Of a stretch of 64,000 nt of DNA, positions 40,967-50,400 are shown in pieces. Position 1 is the stretch's first letter; each line of letters starts with the position of its first letter. Under the pieces are notes generated by a model. The model had not been told where the DNA came from. It saw only the letters and a program-made list of their open reading frames with translations, and searched no databases. A program made the position numbers and the translations under genes. Source of the DNA: Alteromonas sp. KUL49 (GTDB taxonomy: Bacteria; Pseudomonadota; Gammaproteobacteria; Enterobacterales; Alteromonadaceae); assembly GCF_006538345.1 (NCBI RefSeq), contig NZ_BJKL01000009.1, forward strand, positions 124,001 to 188,000, read 5' to 3'.

Positions 40967-41011
40967 CAACAACCTACGAATAAACTCGCTATTTATTGAA
41001 GTGTCTGAAAA

Positions 41012-41527
41012 TTACTTATATGTAGGCTTTTTTAGTGGTGTAGTTGAGTGAAAGTCTAACCAGCGAAGTACGTCTACTTTGGTTGTTTCATTCATGTCAT
41101 TAGCACCATTTAGAGCAAGCGCTTTAAGCGACGTTTGCTTTAATACCTTTCTATAAGCCATTTCAGCCTCGTGAAAAGCCGAAGCTATGTGGCATTTATT
41201 CGCACACTCACTCGTTGTCATGGCACAAGGCCCATTTTGTCGAATTTCAGTACACCGAAAGCTAGATTCAGTACCTTCAACCGCCGCAGTAATATCCCAA
41301 AGGTTGATTACGTCAATCGGCTTAGCTAACTGGTAACCACCGGCCGCGCCTCTATGAGCGTTTACAATACCCGCACGACTCAGCGCCTGCATCTGCTTGG
41401 CCAAATAAGGCGCGGGTACGCCCAGAAATTCTGCAAGCGCTTCTTTAGGTAGCGACTTATCACTTGGCAGCCCAGCAAGTAGCGTGCATGCATGAGCAGC
41501 CCACTCTACACCTTTACCTATTTTCAT
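41012..41527 (-). CDS. Rrf2-family transcriptional regulator
   Basis: 171-aa regulator. N-terminal winged helix (KIGKGVEWAAHACTLL, then LAEFLGVPAPYLAKQMQAL and GAAGGYQLAKP wing) and a cysteine group C92, C101, C108, C112 that could hold an Fe-S cluster, as in NsrR, IscR and RsrR. Divergent from a cytochrome b561-like gene. A 10+10-bp inverted repeat lies 24 bases upstream of its start and suggests autoregulation and control of the divergent gene. The signal (NO, redox or iron) cannot be told from sequence. Confidence 0.88.
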   Translation of the reverse strand: MKIGKGVEWAAHACTLLAGLPSDKSLPKEALAEFLGVPAPYLAKQMQALSRAGIVNAHRGAAGGYQLAKPIDVINLWDITAAVEGTESSFRCTEIRQNGPCAMTTSECANKCHIASAFHEAEMAYRKVLKQTSLKALALNGANDMNETTKVDVLRWLDFHSTTPLKKPTYK

Positions 41528-41550
41528 AAGTATCCTTTACCAACCCTTTT

Positions 41551-41575
41551 AATTCGGATATATTTTATCTGAATT
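41551..41575. promoter_or_regulatory. Probable Rrf2 operator
   Basis: Inverted repeat AATTCGGATA / TATCTGAATT (9 of 10 positions symmetric) with a five-base spacer in the 127-bp region between the divergent regulator and cytochrome b genes. AT-rich dyads of this size are typical Rrf2-family sites. Confidence 0.7.
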
Positions 41576-41654
41576 ATATTTTTGTACGTTTAGTATACCT
41601 CGATAACCGCCAATGTTGTCGGCGAAATAGGTAATAAAAGTAAGGAGAGATTTT

Positions 41655-42602
41655 ATGTCTACCTTAATAAAACATTTAGTACTCGTAGCACTAGTGCTGC
41701 TACCCACGTTAGCTTTTGCGACGACTGACGAGCGTTTACCCGGAAACCATGAAAGTTGGTTGGCACTGTGTTTTGTTGCAGGTTCTATAATTTGCGCTTG
41801 GGCGTTAAATCACGCGCTCTCCCGAGTACGGGCAATGGGCACGCTAATGGCGGCTTTGACTTGTTTCGGCGTAGTCATTTGGTTTTTTGTATACGTGTAT
41901 GGCTCAGGTATTCTTGAATCGCCAAAGCCTTTCGACTCCCGTCTTGATGGCGCAAAACCCACCCTATTGTGGGCTATAGTAACCCTTTGCTTTATTGGAG
42001 GGGTACTGCTACTTCGGGTTAGCCTTAGCCAATATCGCAATAGCACTAAGCTTACACTTACCGCAGTTAACCAACCAGATAGATACGGTAGCGTATCTCG
42101 AATGTTGCATTGGACTACCGCAATTTTATTCCTGTTAATGATACCCATGGGTATATTCGCCACTATGATCCCAGAAGGTACAGCATACCGTTTAGAGTAC
42201 TATGTGGTGCATAAAACCATTGGCGTGCTTATTTTTATTCTTGTCATATCACGAGTGCTATGGAATCTGTATTCAAAGCGACCCACACTAGACCAACACA
42301 TGAAGCCCTCGGAAAAAAAGCTTGCCCACTTAGCGCATATTACACTGTATGGATTGTTGTTCTTACTGCCTATTACTGGCTTTATAATGACAAGCTTTTT
42401 CGGCGCACCTACTTACTTATTTGCGTGGGAACTAGCGCCGCTATGGGAGCCCAATGAAAAAGCCGTTTTGCTTTGGGGGCTACTACACAAGTACTTGTTG
42501 CCCTATATCGTGTATTTAGTCCTTGGCGCTCACATATTCGGGGTACTTAAACATCAGTTTTATGACAAACATCGGCATATACTCAAGCGCATGGTGTCAT
42601 GA
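41655..42602 (+). CDS. Cytochrome b561-like membrane protein with extra N-terminal membrane domain
   Basis: 315-aa integral membrane protein. Residues about 1-135 carry a signal-like start and three membrane segments of a separate domain; residues about 145-315 form a bacterial cytochrome b561 domain with haem-ligand histidines in SRMLHWTTAILFLLM, VVHKTIGVLIF, ITLYGLLFLLPITG and LGAHIFGVLKH. It probably moves electrons between quinol and a periplasmic acceptor. AAGGAGAGA precedes the ATG. Divergent from the Rrf2 regulator and likely its target. Confidence 0.85.
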   Translation: MSTLIKHLVLVALVLLPTLAFATTDERLPGNHESWLALCFVAGSIICAWALNHALSRVRAMGTLMAALTCFGVVIWFFVYVYGSGILESPKPFDSRLDGAKPTLLWAIVTLCFIGGVLLLRVSLSQYRNSTKLTLTAVNQPDRYGSVSRMLHWTTAILFLLMIPMGIFATMIPEGTAYRLEYYVVHKTIGVLIFILVISRVLWNLYSKRPTLDQHMKPSEKKLAHLAHITLYGLLFLLPITGFIMTSFFGAPTYLFAWELAPLWEPNEKAVLLWGLLHKYLLPYIVYLVLGAHIFGVLKHQFYDKHRHILKRMVS

Positions 42603-42635
42603 GGCGGGAACAGTGAGTAGCCTAGATGTGCATCA

Positions 42636-43349
42636 TCAAAGTAGGGTATCAACGGACTTCTTGTAGGATTTGCCAATTTTAATTTGTTCGCCGATGCTCA
42701 AGGTTAAACACTCAGCATCGGTAGCTATAACAAATGCCGTGTTAACCGCAAAAGACTTGTGAACTTGTATAAAACCGCTGTCCGGTAAATCAGCGACCAA
42801 CTGCTTTAGTGTAGTGTTGACTAGTGACATTCTAGCTTGCGAAGCGTTTTCTGATGGCTCAAGGGTCCATAAGCGAACATAATTGCCATACGCCTCAGCG
42901 TAACAAATGTGTTCAAGGATAAACTTGCGTTTCTCTCTGCCAACTTTGAGTACGATATGTTTTGGCGCAGCAGACACTGGGGTAGCGGCCACTAGTTGTT
43001 GCTCTTTGTAGACTTTTACCATGGCTTGGTTGAATCGTTCAGCGCCAACGGGCTTAACCAAGTAGTCGGTCACCTCTAGTTCAAAACCTTCAACGGCAAA
43101 TTCTTGGTAGGCACTAATAATGATGACTTGCGGTTTGTTCGCAAGCACCCGCAACATTTGCATACCTGACAAAGCAGGCATATTAATATCTAAAAAGAGT
43201 AAATCTACCTTGTCTTTTGATAGATGCTGCAGAGCGTCAGTCGCATTGTAGTACTGCCCCGCAACACTTACCTTGGGATGCTCTGCTAGATGATGTAATA
43301 CCACCTGATGAGCAAGAGGTTCGTCATCAATAATCAACGCCTTTAGCAC
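42636..43349 (-). CDS. LytTR-family response regulator
   Basis: 237-aa regulator: receiver domain with DDEP, phosphoacceptor Asp in LLFLDINMPALSG near residue 55 and VKPVG lysine; C-terminal LytTR DNA-binding domain (KFILEHICYAEAYGNYVRL, then FIQVHKSFAVNTAFV). Its start overlaps the kinase stop by seven bases. Probably controls the divergent ABC/peptidase operon. Confidence 0.92.
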   Translation of the reverse strand: MLKALIIDDEPLAHQVVLHHLAEHPKVSVAGQYYNATDALQHLSKDKVDLLFLDINMPALSGMQMLRVLANKPQVIIISAYQEFAVEGFELEVTDYLVKPVGAERFNQAMVKVYKEQQLVAATPVSAAPKHIVLKVGREKRKFILEHICYAEAYGNYVRLWTLEPSENASQARMSLVNTTLKQLVADLPDSGFIQVHKSFAVNTAFVIATDAECLTLSIGEQIKIGKSYKKSVDTLL

Positions 43350-44938
43350 GGTGTTAACTCCAGTGTAAGTTCAGATAACCATTCACCGCTTTCGGTTTTC
43401 CCACTGTTGAAAGTAGCGGTATTGGGCTGTAGTAACTGCAACCGTCTTTGTAAGTTAGCCATTCCTACTCCATCGCTATCGGCTCGCGATGGACTATCAG
43501 CACCTACGCTATTGATGCATTTTACTATTAGCCGATTTCCCTCCACGGTCACATCCAGTGCAATCTGACTGTTTCCGTTTGTGACTTCCACGCCATGCTT
43601 GAATGCATTCTCTACTATCACGATGAGCAATAAAGGAGGCAGCTTCCAGCGTTCACCCTCTTCGCAGAAATTCGCTTTCAATGTAAATCCTTCACCGAAC
43701 CGCAAAGCTTGTAGGGCAAGGTAATTTTGAAGATAGTTGATTTCTTTCGACAACAACACGAGGGCGTTTTGCCCCTCATAAACCGTATAGCGCAGGAGTT
43801 CAGCTAATCCAAGCACCATTTTAGGTGCATTTTCAGAGCGATTTAACGTGAGCGCATAAAGGTTATTTAAGGTATTGAACAAAAAGTGCGGATTTATCTG
43901 TTGTTGCAGCAACTGTAATTCGGACCGTGCACGCTCACTGGTAATTTGTGCCATCACTCTACTTTGATGTTGGCGTTCAAAAGCCAAAATCACGGGCGTG
44001 GTGATTACCAGAATCCAAAATACGATTTGATAGTTTATGGGGGCAAAGAGATTGTGGTCTTCCGAAGGTAACAAGGTTTGCTCAGGAATGTTCAACGGCA
44101 TTGCCAGAATCGAAGCCCCCAGCAATGGCGTCAATACAATTGTGGTTACTAGCACTCCGCTGACGAAAATGAATATTCCTTTCTCTGAGAGTAAGTGTCG
44201 AATCAGCACATTTCTATTGAAAAAATAGATAGCCAGGGCGCAAAAACCCACAACACTAAACTGTAAAAAATAGCTGAGATAACGCAGTGGATCTTTCAGA
44301 ATTTTACCAAGGTCGAACAACCATGGTAGTGGCTGGTTTCGCATTGGGTCTAATTCATTCATAAACACACCAGAAATAATGAGTGCCCATACGAACATAC
44401 TGACAACTATCGCACCGTTGAGAGATAGCAGACGGGAAACTAAGCTCGTCGTTTTGTTCAACGCCGATACTGACTGTCGTGCATTGAAAAGAATACCGAC
44501 ACTGGCTGCCACCATAAGCAACCAGCCTTGAACGCTAAATAATGTATAAGTTGAATACCATTCCCAGTTATTTACCAGTATCAAACACACCAGTGGATAG
44601 CCTCCAAAGCATAATAGCCATAACACTAAGCGCTTTGGTAACACTCGATTTTGATTCGCACCGCGTAGCAAATACTTGTGCCACAAGAAAAAGGGTAAGG
44701 ATTCAATCGAGAGTTGTATCAGTATAAATAGCAGTCTTAGCGGAGAGCTTGCCGTACTGTCGCTAGTGCCTAACTGAACGGAGAAAAAGCGAATAGAAGC
44801 CTCTAGCAGTAATGCTGCATATAAAGGTAAAAGCGCTACTACATAGTTGTTAACTATATTGCTAGCTCGGGCGATGAAACTGGAATTCCCTTGAGCTTGA
44901 GTGGTCTGGATAGACTTGGTTTCCGTCGTATTCATCAA
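43343..44938 (-). CDS. LytS/YehU-type sensor histidine kinase
   Basis: 531-aa membrane kinase. About eight hydrophobic segments in residues 30-330 with no recognisable extracytoplasmic sensor, then a His_kinase domain: phosphoacceptor in QQINPHFLFNTLNNLYAL, and HATPase N box VIVENAFKHGVE and G box DGVGMANLQRRL. Partner of the overlapping LytTR regulator. The signal may come from the membrane or from the neighbouring ABC system, which is inference. Confidence 0.9.
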   Translation of the reverse strand: MMNTTETKSIQTTQAQGNSSFIARASNIVNNYVVALLPLYAALLLEASIRFFSVQLGTSDSTASSPLRLLFILIQLSIESLPFFLWHKYLLRGANQNRVLPKRLVLWLLCFGGYPLVCLILVNNWEWYSTYTLFSVQGWLLMVAASVGILFNARQSVSALNKTTSLVSRLLSLNGAIVVSMFVWALIISGVFMNELDPMRNQPLPWLFDLGKILKDPLRYLSYFLQFSVVGFCALAIYFFNRNVLIRHLLSEKGIFIFVSGVLVTTIVLTPLLGASILAMPLNIPEQTLLPSEDHNLFAPINYQIVFWILVITTPVILAFERQHQSRVMAQITSERARSELQLLQQQINPHFLFNTLNNLYALTLNRSENAPKMVLGLAELLRYTVYEGQNALVLLSKEINYLQNYLALQALRFGEGFTLKANFCEEGERWKLPPLLLIVIVENAFKHGVEVTNGNSQIALDVTVEGNRLIVKCINSVGADSPSRADSDGVGMANLQRRLQLLQPNTATFNSGKTESGEWLSELTLELTPC

Positions 44939-44963
44939 TGGTCTTTTACCTGTTGCGCTTAGT

Positions 44964-45099
44964 ACGTTGCAACCATGCCTTAAAATACTCGGTTACTCAC
45001 GACAAAAATGACAAACCATGTATTTTCACTGACGAAAGTAAACGGCACTCTGTGCGACTACCTTTATCATTTATAGAGTTAGGTTTGTCCTTGCAACGT
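44964..45099. promoter_or_regulatory. Inverted 9-bp repeats in the kinase/ABC intergenic region
   Basis: ACGTTGCAA at 44964-44972 and its exact reverse complement at 45091-45099 flank the divergent promoter region. They resemble the GTT-containing half sites bound by LytTR regulators, so they may be targets of the adjacent regulator. Confidence 0.4.
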
Positions 45100-45166
45100 T
45101 GTCGATGGCGCTCCCTTTTGATGCAGTAATACACCTATCAAATGCATCACTCAGGGGAAGCAAACC

Positions 45167-46045
45167 ATGCTAACGATTAAAAACCTCAGCAAAACCTACG
45201 CTGACGGCACTGCCGCCTTGAAGGGTATTAACCTATCTCTACCCACTGGAATGGTTGGTCTACTGGGACCAAATGGCGCGGGTAAATCCACATTATTGAG
45301 AACGCTAGCCTGTATCCAATCACCCGACACAGGATCGATTGTGTTTAACGGTACAAACACTCTTGAACTGCCAAGCGCTCTGCGTGATCAGCTAGGATAC
45401 CTTCCTCAGTATTTTGGTGTATACCCCAATATGTCGTGCTTTGCCTTACTAGAATATTTTGCGGTACTGAAAGGAATGACTGACAAATCAAGTACGCGCG
45501 CGCAGATAAACGAGTTGTTGGAGTTAACCAACCTCAAAGAGGTTGCCAAAAAGAAAGTCACAAACTTTTCTGGAGGTATGCGTCAACGCTTTGGGATTGC
45601 ACAAGCACTACTCGGTAATCCAAACCTTATCATCATGGATGAACCGACGGCAGGGCTAGACCCGGCTGAACGAGACCGACTTCACGACCTTCTTGTCACC
45701 ATAAGTAAAAACAAGTTGGTTCTTCTATCCACCCACATCGTTGAAGACATAGAAAATCTCTGTCATCACGTGGCACTGATAAATAGCGGACAAATCATTG
45801 AACATGGCACCGTTCAATCCTTGATTACGCCGCTAGAGGGCAAAGTCTGGCTTACCAATAGCTCTCCAGGTGATAAAGCCAATATTCTCAGCAAGCGGTA
45901 TCAATATGGGCGACCTTATTTTCGAGTACATAGTGACTTGGCGCCCGACTCCACTGCTAAAGCTTTGGCTCCCACGCTTCAAGATAGGTATTTCCTTGAA
46001 CTAGCAAGCAAGAGCGTTGTTGAAGGAGAAGCGCGCCATGTTTAA
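45167..46045 (+). CDS. ABC transporter ATP-binding protein
   Basis: 292-aa ATPase of the multidrug/ABC-2 exporter type: Walker A GPNGAGKSTL near residue 36, signature FSGGMRQRFGIAQAL, Walker B LIIMDEPTAGLDP, switch His in LLSTHIVEDIE. Its stop overlaps the start of the permease-peptidase gene by eight bases, so the two form one transporter. Confidence 0.93.
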   Translation: MLTIKNLSKTYADGTAALKGINLSLPTGMVGLLGPNGAGKSTLLRTLACIQSPDTGSIVFNGTNTLELPSALRDQLGYLPQYFGVYPNMSCFALLEYFAVLKGMTDKSSTRAQINELLELTNLKEVAKKKVTNFSGGMRQRFGIAQALLGNPNLIIMDEPTAGLDPAERDRLHDLLVTISKNKLVLLSTHIVEDIENLCHHVALINSGQIIEHGTVQSLITPLEGKVWLTNSSPGDKANILSKRYQYGRPYFRVHSDLAPDSTAKALAPTLQDRYFLELASKSVVEGEARHV

Positions 46046-49000
46046 TCAAGAACTCGCTTTTTTCCTAAGGCAACCTCTCGTGTGGGTGAGCTTTTTTTGT
46101 TACCTCTCTTTTGCCGCTCTCGTATCTGTTGGAGTGCATACGCCGGACCTTCTGGTTGAGAAGCAATTCAGTATTAAGGCAATGACGATTTTAATGTTGG
46201 GAATACCCCTGTTTATTGGTGCGCTCTCACCTATTAGCTACTTGCGTGATATGACTAGCAACATGGAAGAGCTTGTCCTAACAACACCCCGAACTTTCCT
46301 ACAACACCTGCTACAGCGGTCTCTAGTGTTTGGGGGAGTGACATTATTCGTAGGTGCATTGGGCTTAACCATATTGGCATTGCTAATCGCAAAGCAAGGT
46401 AGTACTTCAATGCTCTCACTCGCCCCCCTACTGCTATGGAACATTAGTGTGCTTTACATGCCAAGCGTTGTGTTTTTCATTGTACTTGGCGCATGGCTCA
46501 GTTACAGATTTATCAGTGTCCCGGTGATTTACGCAGTATTTACCTGTATTTGGGCAGGCTACATGGTAATTGCGAGTATGTCGGGTATATCCATAATGGC
46601 GGGTAGCTATGTCGCCAGTGAGTCACTTGTATTCACTATGCAATGGATTGACCCTTACGGAATCACCAGCGTTTTTTCTCAGTTTGAGAATCAGCGCAGC
46701 GCACCTTCACTGACTTTTCAACTCGCCATTAACCGCATTAGTTACATGGCAATGAGTGTTGTGCTGTTTTTTAGCGCCGTCACACTCATGTTAAAACTAA
46801 CGACGAGAGAAAGAGATACCAAGACACTATTCACTTATTTGAGAAAGCGCATGGCGCAACGGCCGCTCGTTTTCACCAAGCCACTGGCGTCGTCCAACAC
46901 TGGGACGTTCAACAACACAGGGAGTTATTCAACATACTCGACACTCGTACTAAACGCGACCGCGTACCTTTTTACCAACAAACTGAATGTTTTAATTCTT
47001 ATTGGCTGGTTTTTCCTGATTTTCAGCGAAGTAGCATCCGGTATTCGATTTGCCGAACCTATGTCAACGCTTGCAGCCACCAGCGTCGATGCTTGGAATC
47101 GCGTGGCGTACGACATTGTTCCAACACTTGGCAATGCATTGTTGTTAATGTGGACATGGCAGCTATGTTGGCGTGCGCAGATCAATAATATGAGTGAGTT
47201 GGTTGCGGCGTCCCCTGTTTCCTCGATGCTCCTTGCTCTGTCACACCTATCCACGGCAATTATTGCGCTACTCGCTATTCTTCTCGTCACAGCATTGGCA
47301 GTTTTCGCGGCTGAAACGTGGTCCGGCAGTACGATCATACTCAGCCATTACGCAAAACAATCGGCATTGTTGTTATTACCTCTAAGCGTCAGTGCGACAC
47401 TCTATGTGGCCATCAATACGGCGACACGAAATAAGCTAGTGGCAGCACTGTTTTGTCTGTTTTGTATTGGAATGAAGCTATCGCCACTCATGGCTCAATT
47501 TGGTATCAGCCATCCATTACTCAATATTGCACAAGTCCCTATACTTAGGCCGGATCTTATGTGGGGATTTAGCGCAAGTATAACGACCTTTGCGCCCTAC
47601 TTGGCTTATTGGCTAACCATTGCTACCGCCTTTTTAATATGTGCAGTGTCAATGTCCCATCGTGGTAACGGCACTAGGCTTCATATGAATCAAACGAAGC
47701 AACGCACTTTGTGTGTTGCCTCAGTACTAGTCGCTACAGTGTGTATGCATTTGTTTTTACACTATGAACGGCCATTAAAAATCAATCATGGAATAAGCGA
47801 TTGGCGCGCAGCTTACGAGCGAAACTACAGCCACTGGCAGCACCAACCACAGCCGCAAATCACTGACATGAAAGTCAATGGCAATTTCTATCCAGAGCTA
47901 GGTAATGCGGATTTTGCGCTTGAGTACACACTTACAAACACAACAGCTAGCCCGATAGAGCACATTTTAGTTGGTGGGATAAGTGGCTTCGAATTGCATT
48001 CACTAGAACTTCATCGCCCGAATACGCTTACAGAAGATAAGTCGCTCAATCAACATGTGTTTACCCTAGCCGAACCACTAGCACCCAACGACTCTACTAA
48101 ATTGACAACACGGATTGAGTTTACTCAACCCACACTGTGGTCAGCGTCACTGCACCAAATTGTTACCCCAAAGTTTAGCTACATTCGGTCTCAGCCCTTG
48201 ATGCCAGTCATAGGGTTTAACGCAGATTACATGCTATCAAAACCGGTAATAAGGGAGCGCATGGGATTGCCTCCACTCTCCCGCCCCCAACCCACTGACT
48301 TTATTAATGAGCAACCAGAGCACAATGAAATTGGCGCACGTTATCCAATCAACGTGCATAGCATCATCACCACAAATGCGAGCCATCATGTCGTGGCACC
48401 TGGAGCACTCATAGCACAAACTCATGCTCACGGCAGAGCAACATTTGAGTATAAGACTCAAGTACCTATTCGCAACTTAGTGTCTTGGTTCTCTCTTCCT
48501 TACGGATCCGTTACTGACAGCTTAGGCCAAACCCAATTGCACGTTTACGCTCCCACTGAAAGCCTTTCTACTCCGTCAGACAGTGTTGAAGTGAATCTCC
48601 AAGCAATGAAAGACACGCTACAGTGGTTTAACGAATATATTAGTGAGTACCCCGGTGCTAGACTCAACCTCATAGCCATTCCAGACTTGGGTGCTACAGG
48701 ATATGCTTTGCCGCAGATTTTACTCATTAACCACCGCGTTGGTTTCCGCGCAACACCGTTTGCATATGCAGAAGATAAACGAGGGTTGGATCAGAGATAT
48801 AGACGGGCGGTGCATGAAACAGCTCATCAATGGTTCGGTCACGATATGGGCTATGGTGTTGAATGGGATAATGCCTTTTTGGTGGAATCTATGGCGAAGT
48901 ACGTCGAGCTAGTGCTGCTTGAAAAACATCGAGGGCAATATGAAGTAGAAGCCTTGATAAACTACGAATTTCAACGATTTAGATATGCTGTAGCAAATGC

Positions 49001-49298
49001 GACGTTAACAGCCGATGCGCTAGTTAACTCAAACAAAAGACATGACATGTATTCTCGCGCGACTCTCGTGTTCACCATATTACGAGATAGCCTAGGAGAT
49101 GAGGTGATAGTGTCAGCGCTTCGCACCCTGTGGAAACAGCATAGCCACCCCAACCCACCAGCGAGCTCAATAGACTTTGTGAGACTACTCAAAGTATCTA
49201 CAAACCCGGTACACCATGAATTGATCGACCTGTTGTTTCTATCTGAAGATATAAAATTCATTCTCTCCCATCCCCGTTTTGCAGCTGCGCGGGGGTGA
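46038..49298 (+). CDS. ABC-2 permease fused to M1-family peptidase domain
   Basis: 1086-aa protein. Residues 1-550 hold two ABC-2 permease-like halves with about 12 membrane segments; a further segment near 560 leads to a periplasmic region ending in an M1-type metallopeptidase. Zinc site: H926-E-x-x-H930 in HETAHQWFG and the third ligand E950 in VESMAKYVE; the spacing is one residue longer than in classical M1 enzymes. I cannot find a GAMEN exopeptidase motif, so it may not be an ordinary aminopeptidase. Start at 46038 has GAAGGAGAA upstream; a start at 46017 is possible. Substrate unknown. Confidence 0.88.
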   Translation: MFNQELAFFLRQPLVWVSFFCYLSFAALVSVGVHTPDLLVEKQFSIKAMTILMLGIPLFIGALSPISYLRDMTSNMEELVLTTPRTFLQHLLQRSLVFGGVTLFVGALGLTILALLIAKQGSTSMLSLAPLLLWNISVLYMPSVVFFIVLGAWLSYRFISVPVIYAVFTCIWAGYMVIASMSGISIMAGSYVASESLVFTMQWIDPYGITSVFSQFENQRSAPSLTFQLAINRISYMAMSVVLFFSAVTLMLKLTTRERDTKTLFTYLRKRMAQRPLVFTKPLASSNTGTFNNTGSYSTYSTLVLNATAYLFTNKLNVLILIGWFFLIFSEVASGIRFAEPMSTLAATSVDAWNRVAYDIVPTLGNALLLMWTWQLCWRAQINNMSELVAASPVSSMLLALSHLSTAIIALLAILLVTALAVFAAETWSGSTIILSHYAKQSALLLLPLSVSATLYVAINTATRNKLVAALFCLFCIGMKLSPLMAQFGISHPLLNIAQVPILRPDLMWGFSASITTFAPYLAYWLTIATAFLICAVSMSHRGNGTRLHMNQTKQRTLCVASVLVATVCMHLFLHYERPLKINHGISDWRAAYERNYSHWQHQPQPQITDMKVNGNFYPELGNADFALEYTLTNTTASPIEHILVGGISGFELHSLELHRPNTLTEDKSLNQHVFTLAEPLAPNDSTKLTTRIEFTQPTLWSASLHQIVTPKFSYIRSQPLMPVIGFNADYMLSKPVIRERMGLPPLSRPQPTDFINEQPEHNEIGARYPINVHSIITTNASHHVVAPGALIAQTHAHGRATFEYKTQVPIRNLVSWFSLPYGSVTDSLGQTQLHVYAPTESLSTPSDSVEVNLQAMKDTLQWFNEYISEYPGARLNLIAIPDLGATGYALPQILLINHRVGFRATPFAYAEDKRGLDQRYRRAVHETAHQWFGHDMGYGVEWDNAFLVESMAKYVELVLLEKHRGQYEVEALINYEFQRFRYAVANATLTADALVNSNKRHDMYSRATLVFTILRDSLGDEVIVSALRTLWKQHSHPNPPASSIDFVRLLKVSTNPVHHELIDLLFLSEDIKFILSHPRFAAARG

Positions 49299-49342
49299 CG
49301 ATTAAGGATTGCTTTCACTCCTTGTTTAGCTACAATCAAAAG

Positions 49343-49430
49343 CGCTTGTCGGAGTGCCTCACGGCTGAGATCGCTTTATGCGGGATCCGTAGAACCTGAT
49401 CTGATTAATATCAGCGAAGGAAACAAGAGC
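49343..49430 (+). promoter_or_regulatory. TPP (thiamine pyrophosphate) riboswitch
   Basis: Conserved THI-box elements in order: CTTGTCGGAGTGCC (49345 on), GGCTGAGATCGC, GGGATCCGTAGAACCTGAT, the P4/P5 hairpin CTGATTAATATCAG, and CGAAGGAAACAAG closing P1 with CTTGT. It binds thiamine pyrophosphate and lowers expression of the gene behind it. The downstream gene is tenA (broken), 71 bases later. Confidence 0.95.
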
Positions 49431-49500
49431 TCAATGCCATTGTCGCTTGCTATCTACACTCCGTCTTTTGGTTTTAATCATTCAAAAGGCTTCTATTTCA

Positions 49501-50161
49501 ATGTCAGAAACAACTCACGGTAATTGGTTCGAAACTATCAATGAACAAACATCACCTATTTTAATGCCATCTGTGATCACGGGTTTATTCAGCAATTAAC
49601 ACAAGGCACACTGCCTAAAAGATTTTTGATTTCTACATTCACCAAGACACCTTGTATCTCTCGGTGTATAAAAAGCTATTGGCCATACTAGGGTCAAAAT
49701 GCGACGATGATGACGAATGTCAGTTCTTTTTCGACAGTGCCACAGGCGTTTTAGAAGTTGAGCAAGCCCTTCATCTAACCTATTCAGACGTTAATGATGC
49801 CGATGCTCTATCACCCACATGCGAGCTATACACCAGCTACTTGGCAAAATCTGTATATTCGCAACCACTTTCTGTGGGTATTGCCGCGATTTTACCGTGT
49901 TTCACTATCTACAAGGCGGTAGGTGATTTTATTCTTGCTCAGCCTCAAGTCGAAGGTAACCCCTATCAAGACTGGATAAACACTTATGGTGGCGAGGAGT
50001 TTGCTCAATCTACAGCACGAGCGGTAGAGATTGCGAACCGACATGCTTCCCTTTGCGACGATGCCACCCTAGAAAAAATGAATGCAGCATTTATCAAAGC
50101 CTCCAAGTTAGAGTGGATGTTCTGGGACAGTGCATTCAATAAGGAAGAGTGGGTAATTTAG
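49501..50161 (+). pseudogene. tenA: Thiaminase II (TenA) with two frameshifts
   Basis: TenA salvages thiamine breakdown products by releasing HMP from aminopyrimidines. The gene reads in three frames: ATG 49501 to about 49566 (MSETTHGNWFETINEQTSPI), a middle part FIQQLTQGTLPK (49584-49619), and from about 49624 to the stop at 50161 (DFYIHQDTLYLSVYKK...). Each step fits loss of one base, near 49567 and 49620. The rest is intact, including the catalytic Cys in AAILPCFTIY, the YQDWINTYGGEEF block and the C-terminal Glu in LEWMFWDSAF. Placed directly behind a TPP riboswitch, as expected for a thiamine gene. Sequencing error is the main alternative. Confidence 0.85.
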
Positions 50162-50400
50162 TTTCTTTGATGGCTGTGCTCAGACCTTAGACGTAAAAAC
50201 TATACCTGAGCACAGTGAATCTCTCGTCTATACTTAGCTAGTATTGACACCTATGTTGTCATTTCACGTAACTCGCCGCTTTGACACCAAAATAAGTGTG
50301 ATTTGTTGCCCGAAAGCAGATATCGGTATATCGTGCTAAAACTTATATTATGAGGCCGTTATATAGGTTGGCTCAAATGTGCCAGCAGTAACTACGCATT

